Assembly (NCBI RefSeq): GCF_000429685.1
Contig: NZ_AUCI01000003.1
Location: 186,001-250,000 of the forward strand
From: Salibacterium aidingense DSM 18341
GTDB lineage: Bacteria; Bacillota; Bacilli; Bacillales; Marinococcaceae
DNA length: 64,000 bases
Direction of reading: 5' to 3'
In this document: piece by piece, positions 9,678 to 16,619 of the stretch
How the letters are laid out: each line of letters begins with the position of its first letter
Numbering within the stretch: position 1 is the stretch's first letter
The notes under the pieces: generated by a model
The model's input: only the letters and a program-made list of their open reading frames with translations
What the model was told of the DNA's origin: nothing
Database searches by the model: none
Program-made: the position numbers and the translations under genes

Positions 9678-10508
9678 TTGAATAACATCGGCTTTATAGG
9701 AACCGGCAATATGGGGGGAATGCTGGCGGAAGTTATGCTCAATCAGTACAGCGTATCTCCTTCTCAAATGTTCATTTATAATCGCAGTAACGAAAGAAGT
9801 ACTGATTTTCAGGCTGCTTATCCCACAGTAAACATCACAGACAGTATGAAAGAGTTACTCGCGAAAACGGATACTGTTTTTATTTGTGTCCGGCCGAATC
9901 AATATGGTCCGTTATTAAACGACTTAAAAAAACATTTGACGTTAGAGCATGTGGTGGCAACGATAACAAGTCCACTTCTGCTGGAAGATCTGGAAACCCT
10001 GCCGGCCCGCCGTGTCGTCAGGACAGTTCCAACTATCGTAAATAAAACCGGGAAAGGACCGCTGCTTCTCACATTTGGCAGCCACTGGTCGGAAAAAGAA
10101 AAAAACCTATTCCAGCAATGGCTCGCTACGTTTTCCGAACCAATACAAATTACAGACCAAACACTGCGGATATCCAGTGACATCATCAGCTGCGGACCGG
10201 CTTTTATTAGTTATCTTCTGGAACAGTTTATTCTGGCGGCAGTCGAAGAAACGGCCGTGACTCTGGAGGACGCGGAAAAGCTCGCTGAAAAAATGATGAT
10301 TGCCTATGGGCATCTTTTAAAGGAAGGTCATTATGATCTCCGGGGATTAAGGGAAAAAGTCAATGTGCCTGGAGGTGTTACCGGGGAAGGACTTAAAGTA
10401 CTGCGTCAATACAGTGAAGGGATGTTCGAGGAACTCATCCAGCAAACCCATCATAAGTACGCAGAGGATAAAAAAGAGATGGCAAAGCTGTTTCATGAAA
10501 AGAGGTAA
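9678..10508 (+). CDS. comER: ComER, pyrroline-5-carboxylate reductase-like protein
   Basis: A 276-residue ProC-family protein with an N-terminal NADP-binding motif GFIGTGNMGG and a C-terminal dimerisation domain (EKVNVPGGVTGEGLKVL). The role is unsettled; comER lies divergent to comE and is linked in Bacillus to sporulation and biofilm timing. The start is taken as TTG 9678, seven bases after AAGGAGGGG. An ATG 69 bases upstream lacks a site and would add residues outside the fold. A hairpin shared with convergent yqeM follows the stop. Confidence 0.88.
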   Translation: MNNIGFIGTGNMGGMLAEVMLNQYSVSPSQMFIYNRSNERSTDFQAAYPTVNITDSMKELLAKTDTVFICVRPNQYGPLLNDLKKHLTLEHVVATITSPLLLEDLETLPARRVVRTVPTIVNKTGKGPLLLTFGSHWSEKEKNLFQQWLATFSEPIQITDQTLRISSDIISCGPAFISYLLEQFILAAVEETAVTLEDAEKLAEKMMIAYGHLLKEGHYDLRGLREKVNVPGGVTGEGLKVLRQYSEGMFEELIQQTHHKYAEDKKEMAKLFHEKR

Positions 10509-10536
10509 CAAGGACGGTGATCCGTCTTTGTTACCA
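10504..10536. terminator. shared terminator hairpin between comER and yqeM
   Basis: A 14-base stem (GGTAACAAGGACGG with CCGTCTTTGTTACC, one wobble pair) around a tiny loop. It covers both stop codons of the convergent genes. Confidence 0.6.
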
Positions 10537-11307
10537 GTTTATCTCTTTTTCTTTCCTTTGTACAGGTTTTTTTGCATAGAAAAAAAGACGTTCACTATTA
10601 TGCTGAGGGCGTTCGAACGTAAAATCAGCAAATATTCCGCAGACTTCAAAACCGGCTTTTTTTAAAAAAGAGGTATAATGAGAAACAGGTAACGTTCTCT
10701 GCCTGTGGATTTCATCATGCCGCCTGTATGTCTCTTCTTTCTCTTTTATGAAAAAAGAAAGTTCGTGTTCCACTTCCCCCTTATTCCGGACTGGAAAAGT
10801 ATTCCATATATAAGATACATCGTCTGCAGCATCTGCAAATGAAAAATCGTGTAAAATGTGTTCCACGTAATATATGGAATGGACATCAAAAACAAGCAAT
10901 CCGCCTTCATATAAGTGCTCATAAAAAGACCGGAAAGCAGCTCGTATATCGTCTTCCGTGGTAATATAATTTAACGAATCACAGAAAGCAAGAATAGCAT
11001 CATATTGGCCGGTATGCTGAAGGTTCGTCATATCCTGCAGATAAAAATTCGGATAAAAGCCTTTTTCATTAACTTTTTGCTGTGCTACAGCAAGCATATC
11101 TTCAGAAATATCCAGGCCGTGCGCGTCGTATCCTTCCATCAGCAATAACTCCAGCAGCGTCCCCGTCCCGCAGCCTGCATCCAAAAGGACAGCAGGCTGG
11201 TTTTCTTCTCTTTTAAAAAGATGCATCACCCACTGGAGCCATTCTTGATAAGGCGCCTCTTCCATCAATCGATCATAGACCTGTGCAAAACCACTGTACG
11301 TATGCAT
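10531..11307 (-). CDS. yqeM: YqeM, class I SAM-dependent methyltransferase
   Basis: A 258-residue protein with the SAM-binding motif LLDAGCGTGTLLELL near residue 42, the acidic strand-2 block GLDISEDML, and AFCDSLNYI after strand 4. The substrate is not known. It is the last gene of the yqeG-yqeH-aroE-yhbY-nadD-yqeK-rsfS-yqeM operon and starts 12 bases after rsfS, with GAAGGGA before the ATG. The order is that of B. subtilis. Confidence 0.9.
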   Translation of the reverse strand: MHTYSGFAQVYDRLMEEAPYQEWLQWVMHLFKREENQPAVLLDAGCGTGTLLELLLMEGYDAHGLDISEDMLAVAQQKVNEKGFYPNFYLQDMTNLQHTGQYDAILAFCDSLNYITTEDDIRAAFRSFYEHLYEGGLLVFDVHSIYYVEHILHDFSFADAADDVSYIWNTFPVRNKGEVEHELSFFIKEKEETYRRHDEIHRQRTLPVSHYTSFLKKAGFEVCGIFADFTFERPQHNSERLFFYAKKPVQRKEKEINW

Positions 11308-11319
11308 GATTTATCCCTT

Positions 11320-11673
11320 CTAGGAAGAAACCGTTTCTAATGGAACATGAGAAGCATCTCCCCAAAGTTTTTCCAAATTGTAATATGGACGCTCATCTTT
11401 ATGAAAAATATGAACGATAACATCTCCCAAATCAATGAGAACCCACTTTGCTTCCTCGAAACCTTCCAGGCGTTTCACCTCTTGTTCCGACTCCTGCGCC
11501 TTCTTTTTGATGTCGCGTGCGATTGCCTGCACCTGCTTGTGTGAATTACCGTGACCAATGAGAAAATAATCGGCAATAAGCGAAATACCCCGCATATCCA
11601 AAGCTGTCAGGTGTTCTGCTTTTTTTTCATCGGCTGCACTGGCTGCAAGTTCTAATAGTTCCTTTCCTTCCAT
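11320..11673 (-). CDS. rsfS: Ribosome silencing factor RsfS
   Basis: RsfS (YqeL/YbeB) binds protein L14 on the 50S subunit and blocks subunit joining when nutrients are scarce. The 117-residue product has the family core DMRGISLIADYFLIGHGNS and the late block WVLIDLGDVIVHIFH. The ATG follows GAGGTAACGA. It sits between yqeK and yqeM in a translation/NAD operon. Confidence 0.96.
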   Translation of the reverse strand: MEGKELLELAASAADEKKAEHLTALDMRGISLIADYFLIGHGNSHKQVQAIARDIKKKAQESEQEVKRLEGFEEAKWVLIDLGDVIVHIFHKDERPYYNLEKLWGDASHVPLETVSS

Positions 11674-11690
11674 TCGTTACCTCTTCCCCC

Positions 11691-12257
11691 TTAACCGTTG
11701 GTATTTAAAGTCAAATGATTATAGGCAAATAATGTTTCAGGAAACACCGGCTGGTTTTTCTTTAACAAAAACGTGATCGTATTTCTCAAAGCCATTTTAA
11801 TGGCACAATCCATATCTTTTTCCGCTTCTTCTCTTGTTTCCTCTACTCCTGGAAACTTACGGTTCGGTTCGATATAATCTGCCAAAAAGATTATTTTCTC
11901 CATCGGTGACATGTCCACTTTGCCTGTAGTATGCCAAAAAATAGCCGAAAGTATTTCTTCATCCTTAATTCCGACCTCTTTCTCGACTAAATAAGCACCG
12001 GCCGGGGCATGAAGCAATTCATCACCATAGGTAATAAACTGTTCATTCCAGTTTTCCGCTTCAATAATCCGGCGCATTTCCTCTTTGGAACGAAATTTGG
12101 CATAATCATGGAAAATGGCAGCTGTTTCCACTTTATCTTTCTCCACATCTTCTTTTTCTGCCAGCTTCAAAGCTGTATCTCTTACTCCCAATGTATGAAC
12201 ATATCGATGTTCTGTCAAATGAGGTTTGACTCTTTCCAATGCTTCTTTTCTATCCAT
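11691..12257 (-). CDS. yqeK: YqeK, HD-domain diadenosine tetraphosphate hydrolase
   Basis: A 188-residue HD-superfamily phosphohydrolase. The metal-binding residues appear in EHRYVHTLGV, AAIFHDYAKF (the HD pair), LLHAPAGAYL and IFWHTTGKVDMS. The family hydrolyses Ap4A symmetrically to two ADP. Its start overlaps the end of nadD by eight bases, implying translational coupling. Confidence 0.94.
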   Translation of the reverse strand: MDRKEALERVKPHLTEHRYVHTLGVRDTALKLAEKEDVEKDKVETAAIFHDYAKFRSKEEMRRIIEAENWNEQFITYGDELLHAPAGAYLVEKEVGIKDEEILSAIFWHTTGKVDMSPMEKIIFLADYIEPNRKFPGVEETREEAEKDMDCAIKMALRNTITFLLKKNQPVFPETLFAYNHLTLNTNG

Positions 12258-12825
12258 AAACTTGATGCTCCTCTATGTATTTCCATACGGAATCTGGAAT
12301 ATAGTATCTGATATTGTTTCTATTCCGGATTCTTTCTCTAATCATAGTAGATGAAATATCGACCTGAGGCATTTCGATATACTTCATGCTTCGGCTGCTT
12401 AAATGATCCACGGAATAACCCGGGCGGTCCACAACAGCAAATATGACCGCTTCTTTTAGTTCCTCAATATTTTTCCATGATTCAAGACTGGCAGCCATGT
12501 CGCCGCCAATAATAAAATAAAAAACAGCATCTGGATAGTCGTGCTTTAAACCTTTTACTGTGTCTAATGTGTAAGACGGGCCTTTTCTGTCAAGTTCAAC
12601 GGTAGAAACATAAAACTGGGAATTATCTATAATCGCCCGTTTTGTCATGTCCAGCCGCTCTTCTGGAAGTGCCATATGCTCCCTGGTTTTATGGGGAGGC
12701 GAATAAACCGGAATAAACCAAACTTCATCCAGTTCTAGTGTTATCAATGTTTCCTGTGCCATCATTAAGTGAGCGTTATGCGGAGGATCAAACGTTCCGC
12801 CCAGCAGACCGATCTTTTTTGTCAT
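12250..12825 (-). CDS. nadD: Nicotinate-nucleotide adenylyltransferase
   Basis: NadD makes deamido-NAD from nicotinate mononucleotide and ATP. The 191-residue enzyme begins with the nucleotidyl-transferase motif GLLGGTFDPPHNAH and carries the C-terminal ISSTMIRERIRN signature. AAAAGGGG lies upstream of the ATG. It is co-transcribed between yhbY and yqeK. Confidence 0.97.
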   Translation of the reverse strand: MTKKIGLLGGTFDPPHNAHLMMAQETLITLELDEVWFIPVYSPPHKTREHMALPEERLDMTKRAIIDNSQFYVSTVELDRKGPSYTLDTVKGLKHDYPDAVFYFIIGGDMAASLESWKNIEELKEAVIFAVVDRPGYSVDHLSSRSMKYIEMPQVDISSTMIRERIRNRNNIRYYIPDSVWKYIEEHQVYG

Positions 12826-12839
12826 TAGCGAATCCCCTT

Positions 12840-13133
12840 TTACGAAGGCAGTTCGATCGTTTTATTTTCGCTTGATTCTTTATACAATATAATAGTGTTT
12901 CCGATAATTTGAACGACTGAGGCATCTGCTTCAGCTGCCAGTGTTTCGGCTGCCGAATGCTTATCTTCCATACTATTTTGAAGAATATTTATCTTGATTA
13001 ACTCTCTTGCTTCGAGGGCATCGGCTGTCTGTTTGATTAAATTATCTGTTACCCCTGCCTTGCCGATTTGAAACACAGGCTTCAACGAATGTGCTTTTTT
13101 TCTTAAAAATCTTTTTTGTTTTCCTGTTAACAA
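12840..13133 (-). CDS. yqeI: YhbY/YqeI, CRM-domain RNA-binding protein
   Basis: A 97-residue single CRM domain of the kind associated with pre-50S ribosomal particles. It starts LTGKQKRFLRKKAHSLKPVF and has the following QIGKAGVT loop that matches the GxxG RNA-binding turn. The start is TTG, seven bases after GGGAGGG and one base after the aroE stop. Confidence 0.94.
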   Translation of the reverse strand: MLTGKQKRFLRKKAHSLKPVFQIGKAGVTDNLIKQTADALEARELIKINILQNSMEDKHSAAETLAAEADASVVQIIGNTIILYKESSENKTIELPS

Positions 13134-13134
13134 G

Positions 13135-13989
13135 TTAATTCCCTCCCAGATGATGCATTACTACCGCATGCATTCTGTCTACGTCTGGCCATATCCCTGT
13201 CCATTTTTGAAACGCGAATGCCCCCTGTCCCACGAACATACCGACGCCATTTAACACTTGTGCCCCTGCTCGTTCAGCTTCCTGCAGCCACGCTGTTTTC
13301 AGTGGATTATAAATTAAATCACTGCAGATACACCCTGGTTTCAAATGGTCCGTCCGCCATGGAATATTATCCACATGCGGAGACATCCCTACAGACGTAG
13401 TATTAATAATAATATCAAAGGAAGGGGTGTCTTTTTCCGCTTCAGGGGTTGGTACTGCCCGTATGTCCGCCCTTTCGGAAACCCGTTCTTTTAACGCTTC
13501 CGCTTTGGCGGATGTACGGTTAGTCACTGTTAACTGCCGGACCCCCCGTCGTGCCAATTCACTGATTACGGCCCGGGCTGCGCCGCCGGCACCGATGACA
13601 AGAATACTGGAATTCTCCAGGGTTTCCCCCGCCTTTGTCAGGAGAGATTCTACATAGCCTTTACCATCGGTATTATATCCAATCCACCCATTCTCTTCTT
13701 TTACCACCGTATTTACCGCACCTATCATTCTGGCTTCCTCGTCGATGCTGTCTAAATAGTTCATGACTTCAATTTTATGCGGTACTGTAACATTAAAGCC
13801 GGATACATGTAATGCTTTCAGCCCGTTCACTGCCTCTTTCAGCTCCCCGGGTTTTACAAGAAATGCATGATAATAATATGGCAGCTCCTGAAAAGCAAAC
13901 TGATCATTATGCATGACAGGAGATAAAGAGTGCCCCACCGGGTCTCCTATAACCCCAAATAGTTTTTCTGCCTGCATGTTCTTCTCCAT
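13135..13989 (-). CDS. aroE: Shikimate dehydrogenase (NADP+)
   Basis: AroE reduces 3-dehydroshikimate to shikimate in aromatic amino-acid synthesis. The 284-residue enzyme has the substrate block GDPVGHSLSPVMHN, the catalytic lysine in NVTVPHKIEVM, and the NADP motif VIGAGGAARAV. The ATG at 13989 overlaps the yqeH stop in a TAATG and follows GAGAGGCG. It is embedded in the yqeG operon as in B. subtilis, where it is called aroD. Confidence 0.96.
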   Translation of the reverse strand: MEKNMQAEKLFGVIGDPVGHSLSPVMHNDQFAFQELPYYYHAFLVKPGELKEAVNGLKALHVSGFNVTVPHKIEVMNYLDSIDEEARMIGAVNTVVKEENGWIGYNTDGKGYVESLLTKAGETLENSSILVIGAGGAARAVISELARRGVRQLTVTNRTSAKAEALKERVSERADIRAVPTPEAEKDTPSFDIIINTTSVGMSPHVDNIPWRTDHLKPGCICSDLIYNPLKTAWLQEAERAGAQVLNGVGMFVGQGAFAFQKWTGIWPDVDRMHAVVMHHLGGN

Positions 13990-15098
13990 TAAATAATCGC
14001 CTCTCTTATTGCCACGCCGGCCCCTTTTGGAGCATGTACTATTATTTTTGCTCCAGGATTCACTACCGTGATCCATCCAAGACCGGAAATGACCACATCT
14101 GTTTTCTCATTTTTTATTTGAAAGTGATGGGAAACAAACTCTGGCACCGCATCAAGAGAGTCTGTCTCAGGTGGAGAAAGCATTCCGCCTTTATGCTCTT
14201 TATAGAGTTGGTCCGCTTTATCCAGTTTCGTTCGATGAATTCGTAAATGATTGTCAAAATATGCCACGAACGAATTCCGCTCTCCTTCCACAAAATCAAA
14301 GCGGGCCAAACCAGCAATAAAAAGAGTCTGTTTCTGCTCCAATTGATACACCCTGGGCTTCATTTCTTTTGCAGGCGTTATCTTTTTTAGGTCGTCCCGG
14401 GTTACATAATGGGCTATTTGTTTCTCGTTTATAATACCGGGAGTATCGTACAGCCGCTTTCCATCATCCAGGGGAATATCTATCAAATCGAGAGTAGTAC
14501 CCGGAAAACGGGAAGTAGTGATAAGCTGTTCTTCGTCCCCGCTGAATTCCTGGATTAAAGCATTAATAAATGTGGATTTCCCGACATTGGTACATCCGGT
14601 GATATAGACGTCCTTTCCCTTACGTAATTCATCCATCTTAGCAGCAGCCTCCGCCACGCTTTTCTTTTTCTCCGCACTGATCAGGAGCACATCTTCCACC
14701 TGTAATCCCTGTTCTTTTGCCTCCCGGCGTACCCAGTCTTTCAGCTTATTCTCATTTATTGACTTAGGAAGGAGATCCATTTTATTAACAAGCAGGAGGA
14801 CGTCATTTCCTCCGATGTACCGCTGTAAACCCGGAATCCAGCTGCCTTCAATATCAAACACATCGATAATTTTTACAATGAGGGCTTTCTGCTTCCCCAA
14901 TTCATGCAGCTTGTCTGTAAAATCCGTATGATTCAGCGGCACTTCCTGGATCTCGTTATAATGATTTAGACGGAAACAACGCTGGCAGATGACCACATCC
15001 CTTTCCAACGCCGCCGGCGGGGTATAACCTGCTTCTGCGGGATCCTCTGTTTGGATCGGTGCTCCACAACCCGCACATATAAGTCTGCTTTGATCCAC
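13989..15098 (-). CDS. yqeH: YqeH, circularly permuted GTPase for 30S assembly
   Basis: YqeH is needed for 30S subunit assembly. The 369-residue protein starts with a zinc finger (CAGCGAPIQ and CQRCFRLNHYNE) and then shows the permuted order G4 (LVNKMDLL), G1 (GCTNVGKSTFIN) and G3 (YDTPGI), followed by the C-terminal RNA-binding region. The GTG at 15098 was chosen because GGGAGG lies seven bases upstream and it places the zinc finger at the usual distance from the start. yqeG ends two bases upstream. Confidence 0.95.
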   Translation of the reverse strand: MDQSRLICAGCGAPIQTEDPAEAGYTPPAALERDVVICQRCFRLNHYNEIQEVPLNHTDFTDKLHELGKQKALIVKIIDVFDIEGSWIPGLQRYIGGNDVLLLVNKMDLLPKSINENKLKDWVRREAKEQGLQVEDVLLISAEKKKSVAEAAAKMDELRKGKDVYITGCTNVGKSTFINALIQEFSGDEEQLITTSRFPGTTLDLIDIPLDDGKRLYDTPGIINEKQIAHYVTRDDLKKITPAKEMKPRVYQLEQKQTLFIAGLARFDFVEGERNSFVAYFDNHLRIHRTKLDKADQLYKEHKGGMLSPPETDSLDAVPEFVSHHFQIKNEKTDVVISGLGWITVVNPGAKIIVHAPKGAGVAIREAII

Positions 15099-15100
15099 TT

Positions 15101-15616
15101 CTATTCCTCCCACTGTATAAGACCTTTATCTTTTAACCTGTGAAGCACCCTGCGTTCTACTTTTCGATTAATTTTCGTAAAAAAACCGTCTCCCTGTCCA
15201 ACCGGGACAACAAGCACTGTATAAAACCCTGCGCGGTTGCCTCCAAACACATCCGTTAACACCTGGTCTCCAATAACCACTACTTCATTTTTTTTCAGCC
15301 CCATGCGTTTACATGCTTTTCGAAATGCGTGTCCCATCGGCTTTTTAGCAGAGTGTATAAACTGAATACCTGTCGGTTCGGAAAAGGAGCTTACTCTTTC
15401 CTTATTGTTATTCGAAACGATAGTCACCTGAAATCCCTGTCGTTTAACAAAATACATCCAATCCAGCAGTTCCGGTGTTGCCTCCGGTCTATCCCACTCC
15501 ACCAGGGTATTATCCAGATCTGTTATAATTCCCTTGATCTGACGGTCATTGAGCTCCTCCAAATTCAAATCAAATACCGAGGGGATATATTCATTTGGTA
15601 TGAACTGTTTAATCAC
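15101..15616 (-). CDS. yqeG: YqeG, HAD-superfamily phosphatase
   Basis: A 171-residue HAD protein with motif I ITDLDNTLVEW, motif II VTIVSNNN, and motif III/IV KPMGHAF and VVIGDQVLTDVFGGN. It resembles mitochondrial-type PGP phosphatases; the substrate in Bacillus is not established. GTG 15616 is preferred because AAAGGGTG lies about six bases before it, and the resulting N-terminus IKQFIPNEYIPSVFD fits the family. It is the first gene of the operon and has a strong promoter. Confidence 0.93.
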   Translation of the reverse strand: MIKQFIPNEYIPSVFDLNLEELNDRQIKGIITDLDNTLVEWDRPEATPELLDWMYFVKRQGFQVTIVSNNNKERVSSFSEPTGIQFIHSAKKPMGHAFRKACKRMGLKKNEVVVIGDQVLTDVFGGNRAGFYTVLVVPVGQGDGFFTKINRKVERRVLHRLKDKGLIQWEE

Positions 15617-15671
15617 AATGGACACCCTTTTGAAAGAATTAATATTCCGTACAATGTTCCGCTAAACTGAA

Positions 15672-15700
15672 AGTATATCGTTAATATTGGTTTTTTTCAA
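15672..15700 (-). promoter_or_regulatory. sigma-A promoter of the yqeG operon
   Basis: Minus-strand TTGAAA, 17 bases and TATACT, with the -10 about 55 bases upstream of the yqeG start. The match is strong. Confidence 0.75.
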
Positions 15701-15760
15701 ACGATACCAGAATCAAAATCATGACTAAAAGTTTTCGACATAATTTTGATTTTTTGAATA

Positions 15761-15862
15761 TGTGGATAACTTTATCACCAAAAAAAAACCTTGTCGTTAA
15801 TAATATTTACCGGTAATATGTAAATGATTATAAACAACTTATCCACGATCACATGTGGATAA
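15761..15862. promoter_or_regulatory. cluster of three DnaA boxes upstream of sda
   Basis: TGTGGATAA occurs at 15761-15769 and 15854-15862, each the exact complement of the consensus TTATCCACA. A one-mismatch TTATCCACG lies at 15839-15847 in opposite orientation. The last box ends ten bases before the sda -35. In B. subtilis, DnaA binding at the sda promoter couples replication initiation to a block on sporulation; these boxes suggest the same control. Confidence 0.8.
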
Positions 15863-15871
15863 AACGAACGG

Positions 15872-15900
15872 TTGTTCTCTCCAGTCCAGCATGATACACT
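15872..15900 (+). promoter_or_regulatory. sigma-A promoter of sda
   Basis: TTGTTC, 17 bases and TACACT, with a TG extended -10 element. It lies directly after the DnaA boxes and about 110 bases before the start codon. Confidence 0.6.
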
Positions 15901-16012
15901 GACTATACAATCAGTTGGAAATACATGTCTTATGAAATAACGCCTATACACGGTGTACTACCATGACTTGATGAAATAACTATGGAAATCCAAGGAGGTG
16001 TGCTGCCCTCTT

Positions 16013-16162
16013 ATGAATCAGCTATCGGACGAATTATTAATCGAAGCTTACGAAAAGGCTCTCCGCCTTCAATTAAATGAAGATTTCATTTCCTTAATCG
16101 AAGAAGAACTTAAACATCGGTCCCTTCAGGAGAAGTGCATGAAACCGGCAATTACGTTATAA
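16013..16162 (+). CDS. sda: Sda, checkpoint inhibitor of sporulation kinase KinA
   Basis: A 49-residue protein beginning [20 protein letters not shown] and continuing with the second helix [14 protein letters not shown]. This is the helical hairpin by which Sda binds sporulation histidine kinases and stops phosphate entering the Spo0A relay during replication stress. AAGGAGGTG lies upstream of the ATG. It directly follows the yqeG operon, as in B. subtilis. The tail after HRSL is a few residues longer than I recall for B. subtilis Sda. DnaA boxes mark the promoter and a strong terminator ends the unit. Confidence 0.93.
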   Translation: MNQLSDELLIEAYEKALRLQLNEDFISLIEEELKHRSLQEKCMKPAITL

Positions 16163-16176
16163 CGTGAGGATGCAAT

Positions 16177-16212
16177 AAAAAGCCTTTCCATTTTTAACTG
16201 GAAAGGCTTTTT
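16177..16212. terminator. bidirectional terminator after sda
   Basis: AAAAAGCCTTTCCA and TGGAAAGGCTTTTT form a 14-base stem with an eight-base loop. It serves sda on the plus strand and overlaps the last codons of the convergent small gene. Confidence 0.88.
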
Positions 16213-16415
16213 ATTTTGACATATTCCCTTGGGGCAAAGGTATCTCTTTCAATGTTTTCATTAGAAAAGGAAAGGGGTTCTGTATTTTCAGGGTAAGAAT
16301 AGAATTTTTCAACTCTTTTTTGTTCAACATAACCATTAGCCATCCAGGCACCGGTTATCAATAACAAAAAAATGATGAAAAATCCGATCCCTTTAGATAA
16401 ATTTTTATCTGCCAT
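16194..16415 (-). CDS. small single-pass membrane protein, function unknown
   Basis: A 73-residue protein with one transmembrane helix at about residues 10-29 (FFIIFLLLITGAWMANGY), then a polar tail of about 40 residues. GGAAGGAG lies upstream of the ATG, and the terminator shared with sda ends it, which supports it being real. I recognise no family. It stands alone between sda and the Mrp operon, divergent from the latter. Confidence 0.6.
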   Translation of the reverse strand: MADKNLSKGIGFFIIFLLLITGAWMANGYVEQKRVEKFYSYPENTEPLSFSNENIERDTFAPREYVKIKSLSS

Positions 16416-16523
16416 GTTTTTCTCCTTCCATCTTTTCTACTTACTATGCGGAAAAATGTCTAAATTTATTCACAAAATTTTTAACTTCGTGTTTCTACCT
16501 ATTTATAAATAACGCCTATATTG

Positions 16524-16537
16524 CCTGAAAATTCAGG
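16524..16537. promoter_or_regulatory. palindrome upstream of the mrp promoter
   Basis: CCTGAA and TTCAGG separated by two bases, ending ten bases before the -35 of the mrp promoter. Symmetry and position suggest a repressor or activator site; no regulator is identified. Confidence 0.35.
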
Positions 16538-16547
16538 TGTTTAGAGA

Positions 16548-16575
16548 TGCACAGTTTTCTAATATAAGTTATAAT
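16548..16575 (+). promoter_or_regulatory. sigma-A promoter of the mrp operon
   Basis: TGCACA, 16 bases and a perfect TATAAT, 45 bases before the mrpA start. Confidence 0.55.
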
Positions 16576-16619
16576 GTGAAAAGAATTTGCACCCGTGAAA
16601 TCGACAAAGGAGGTTCTAT

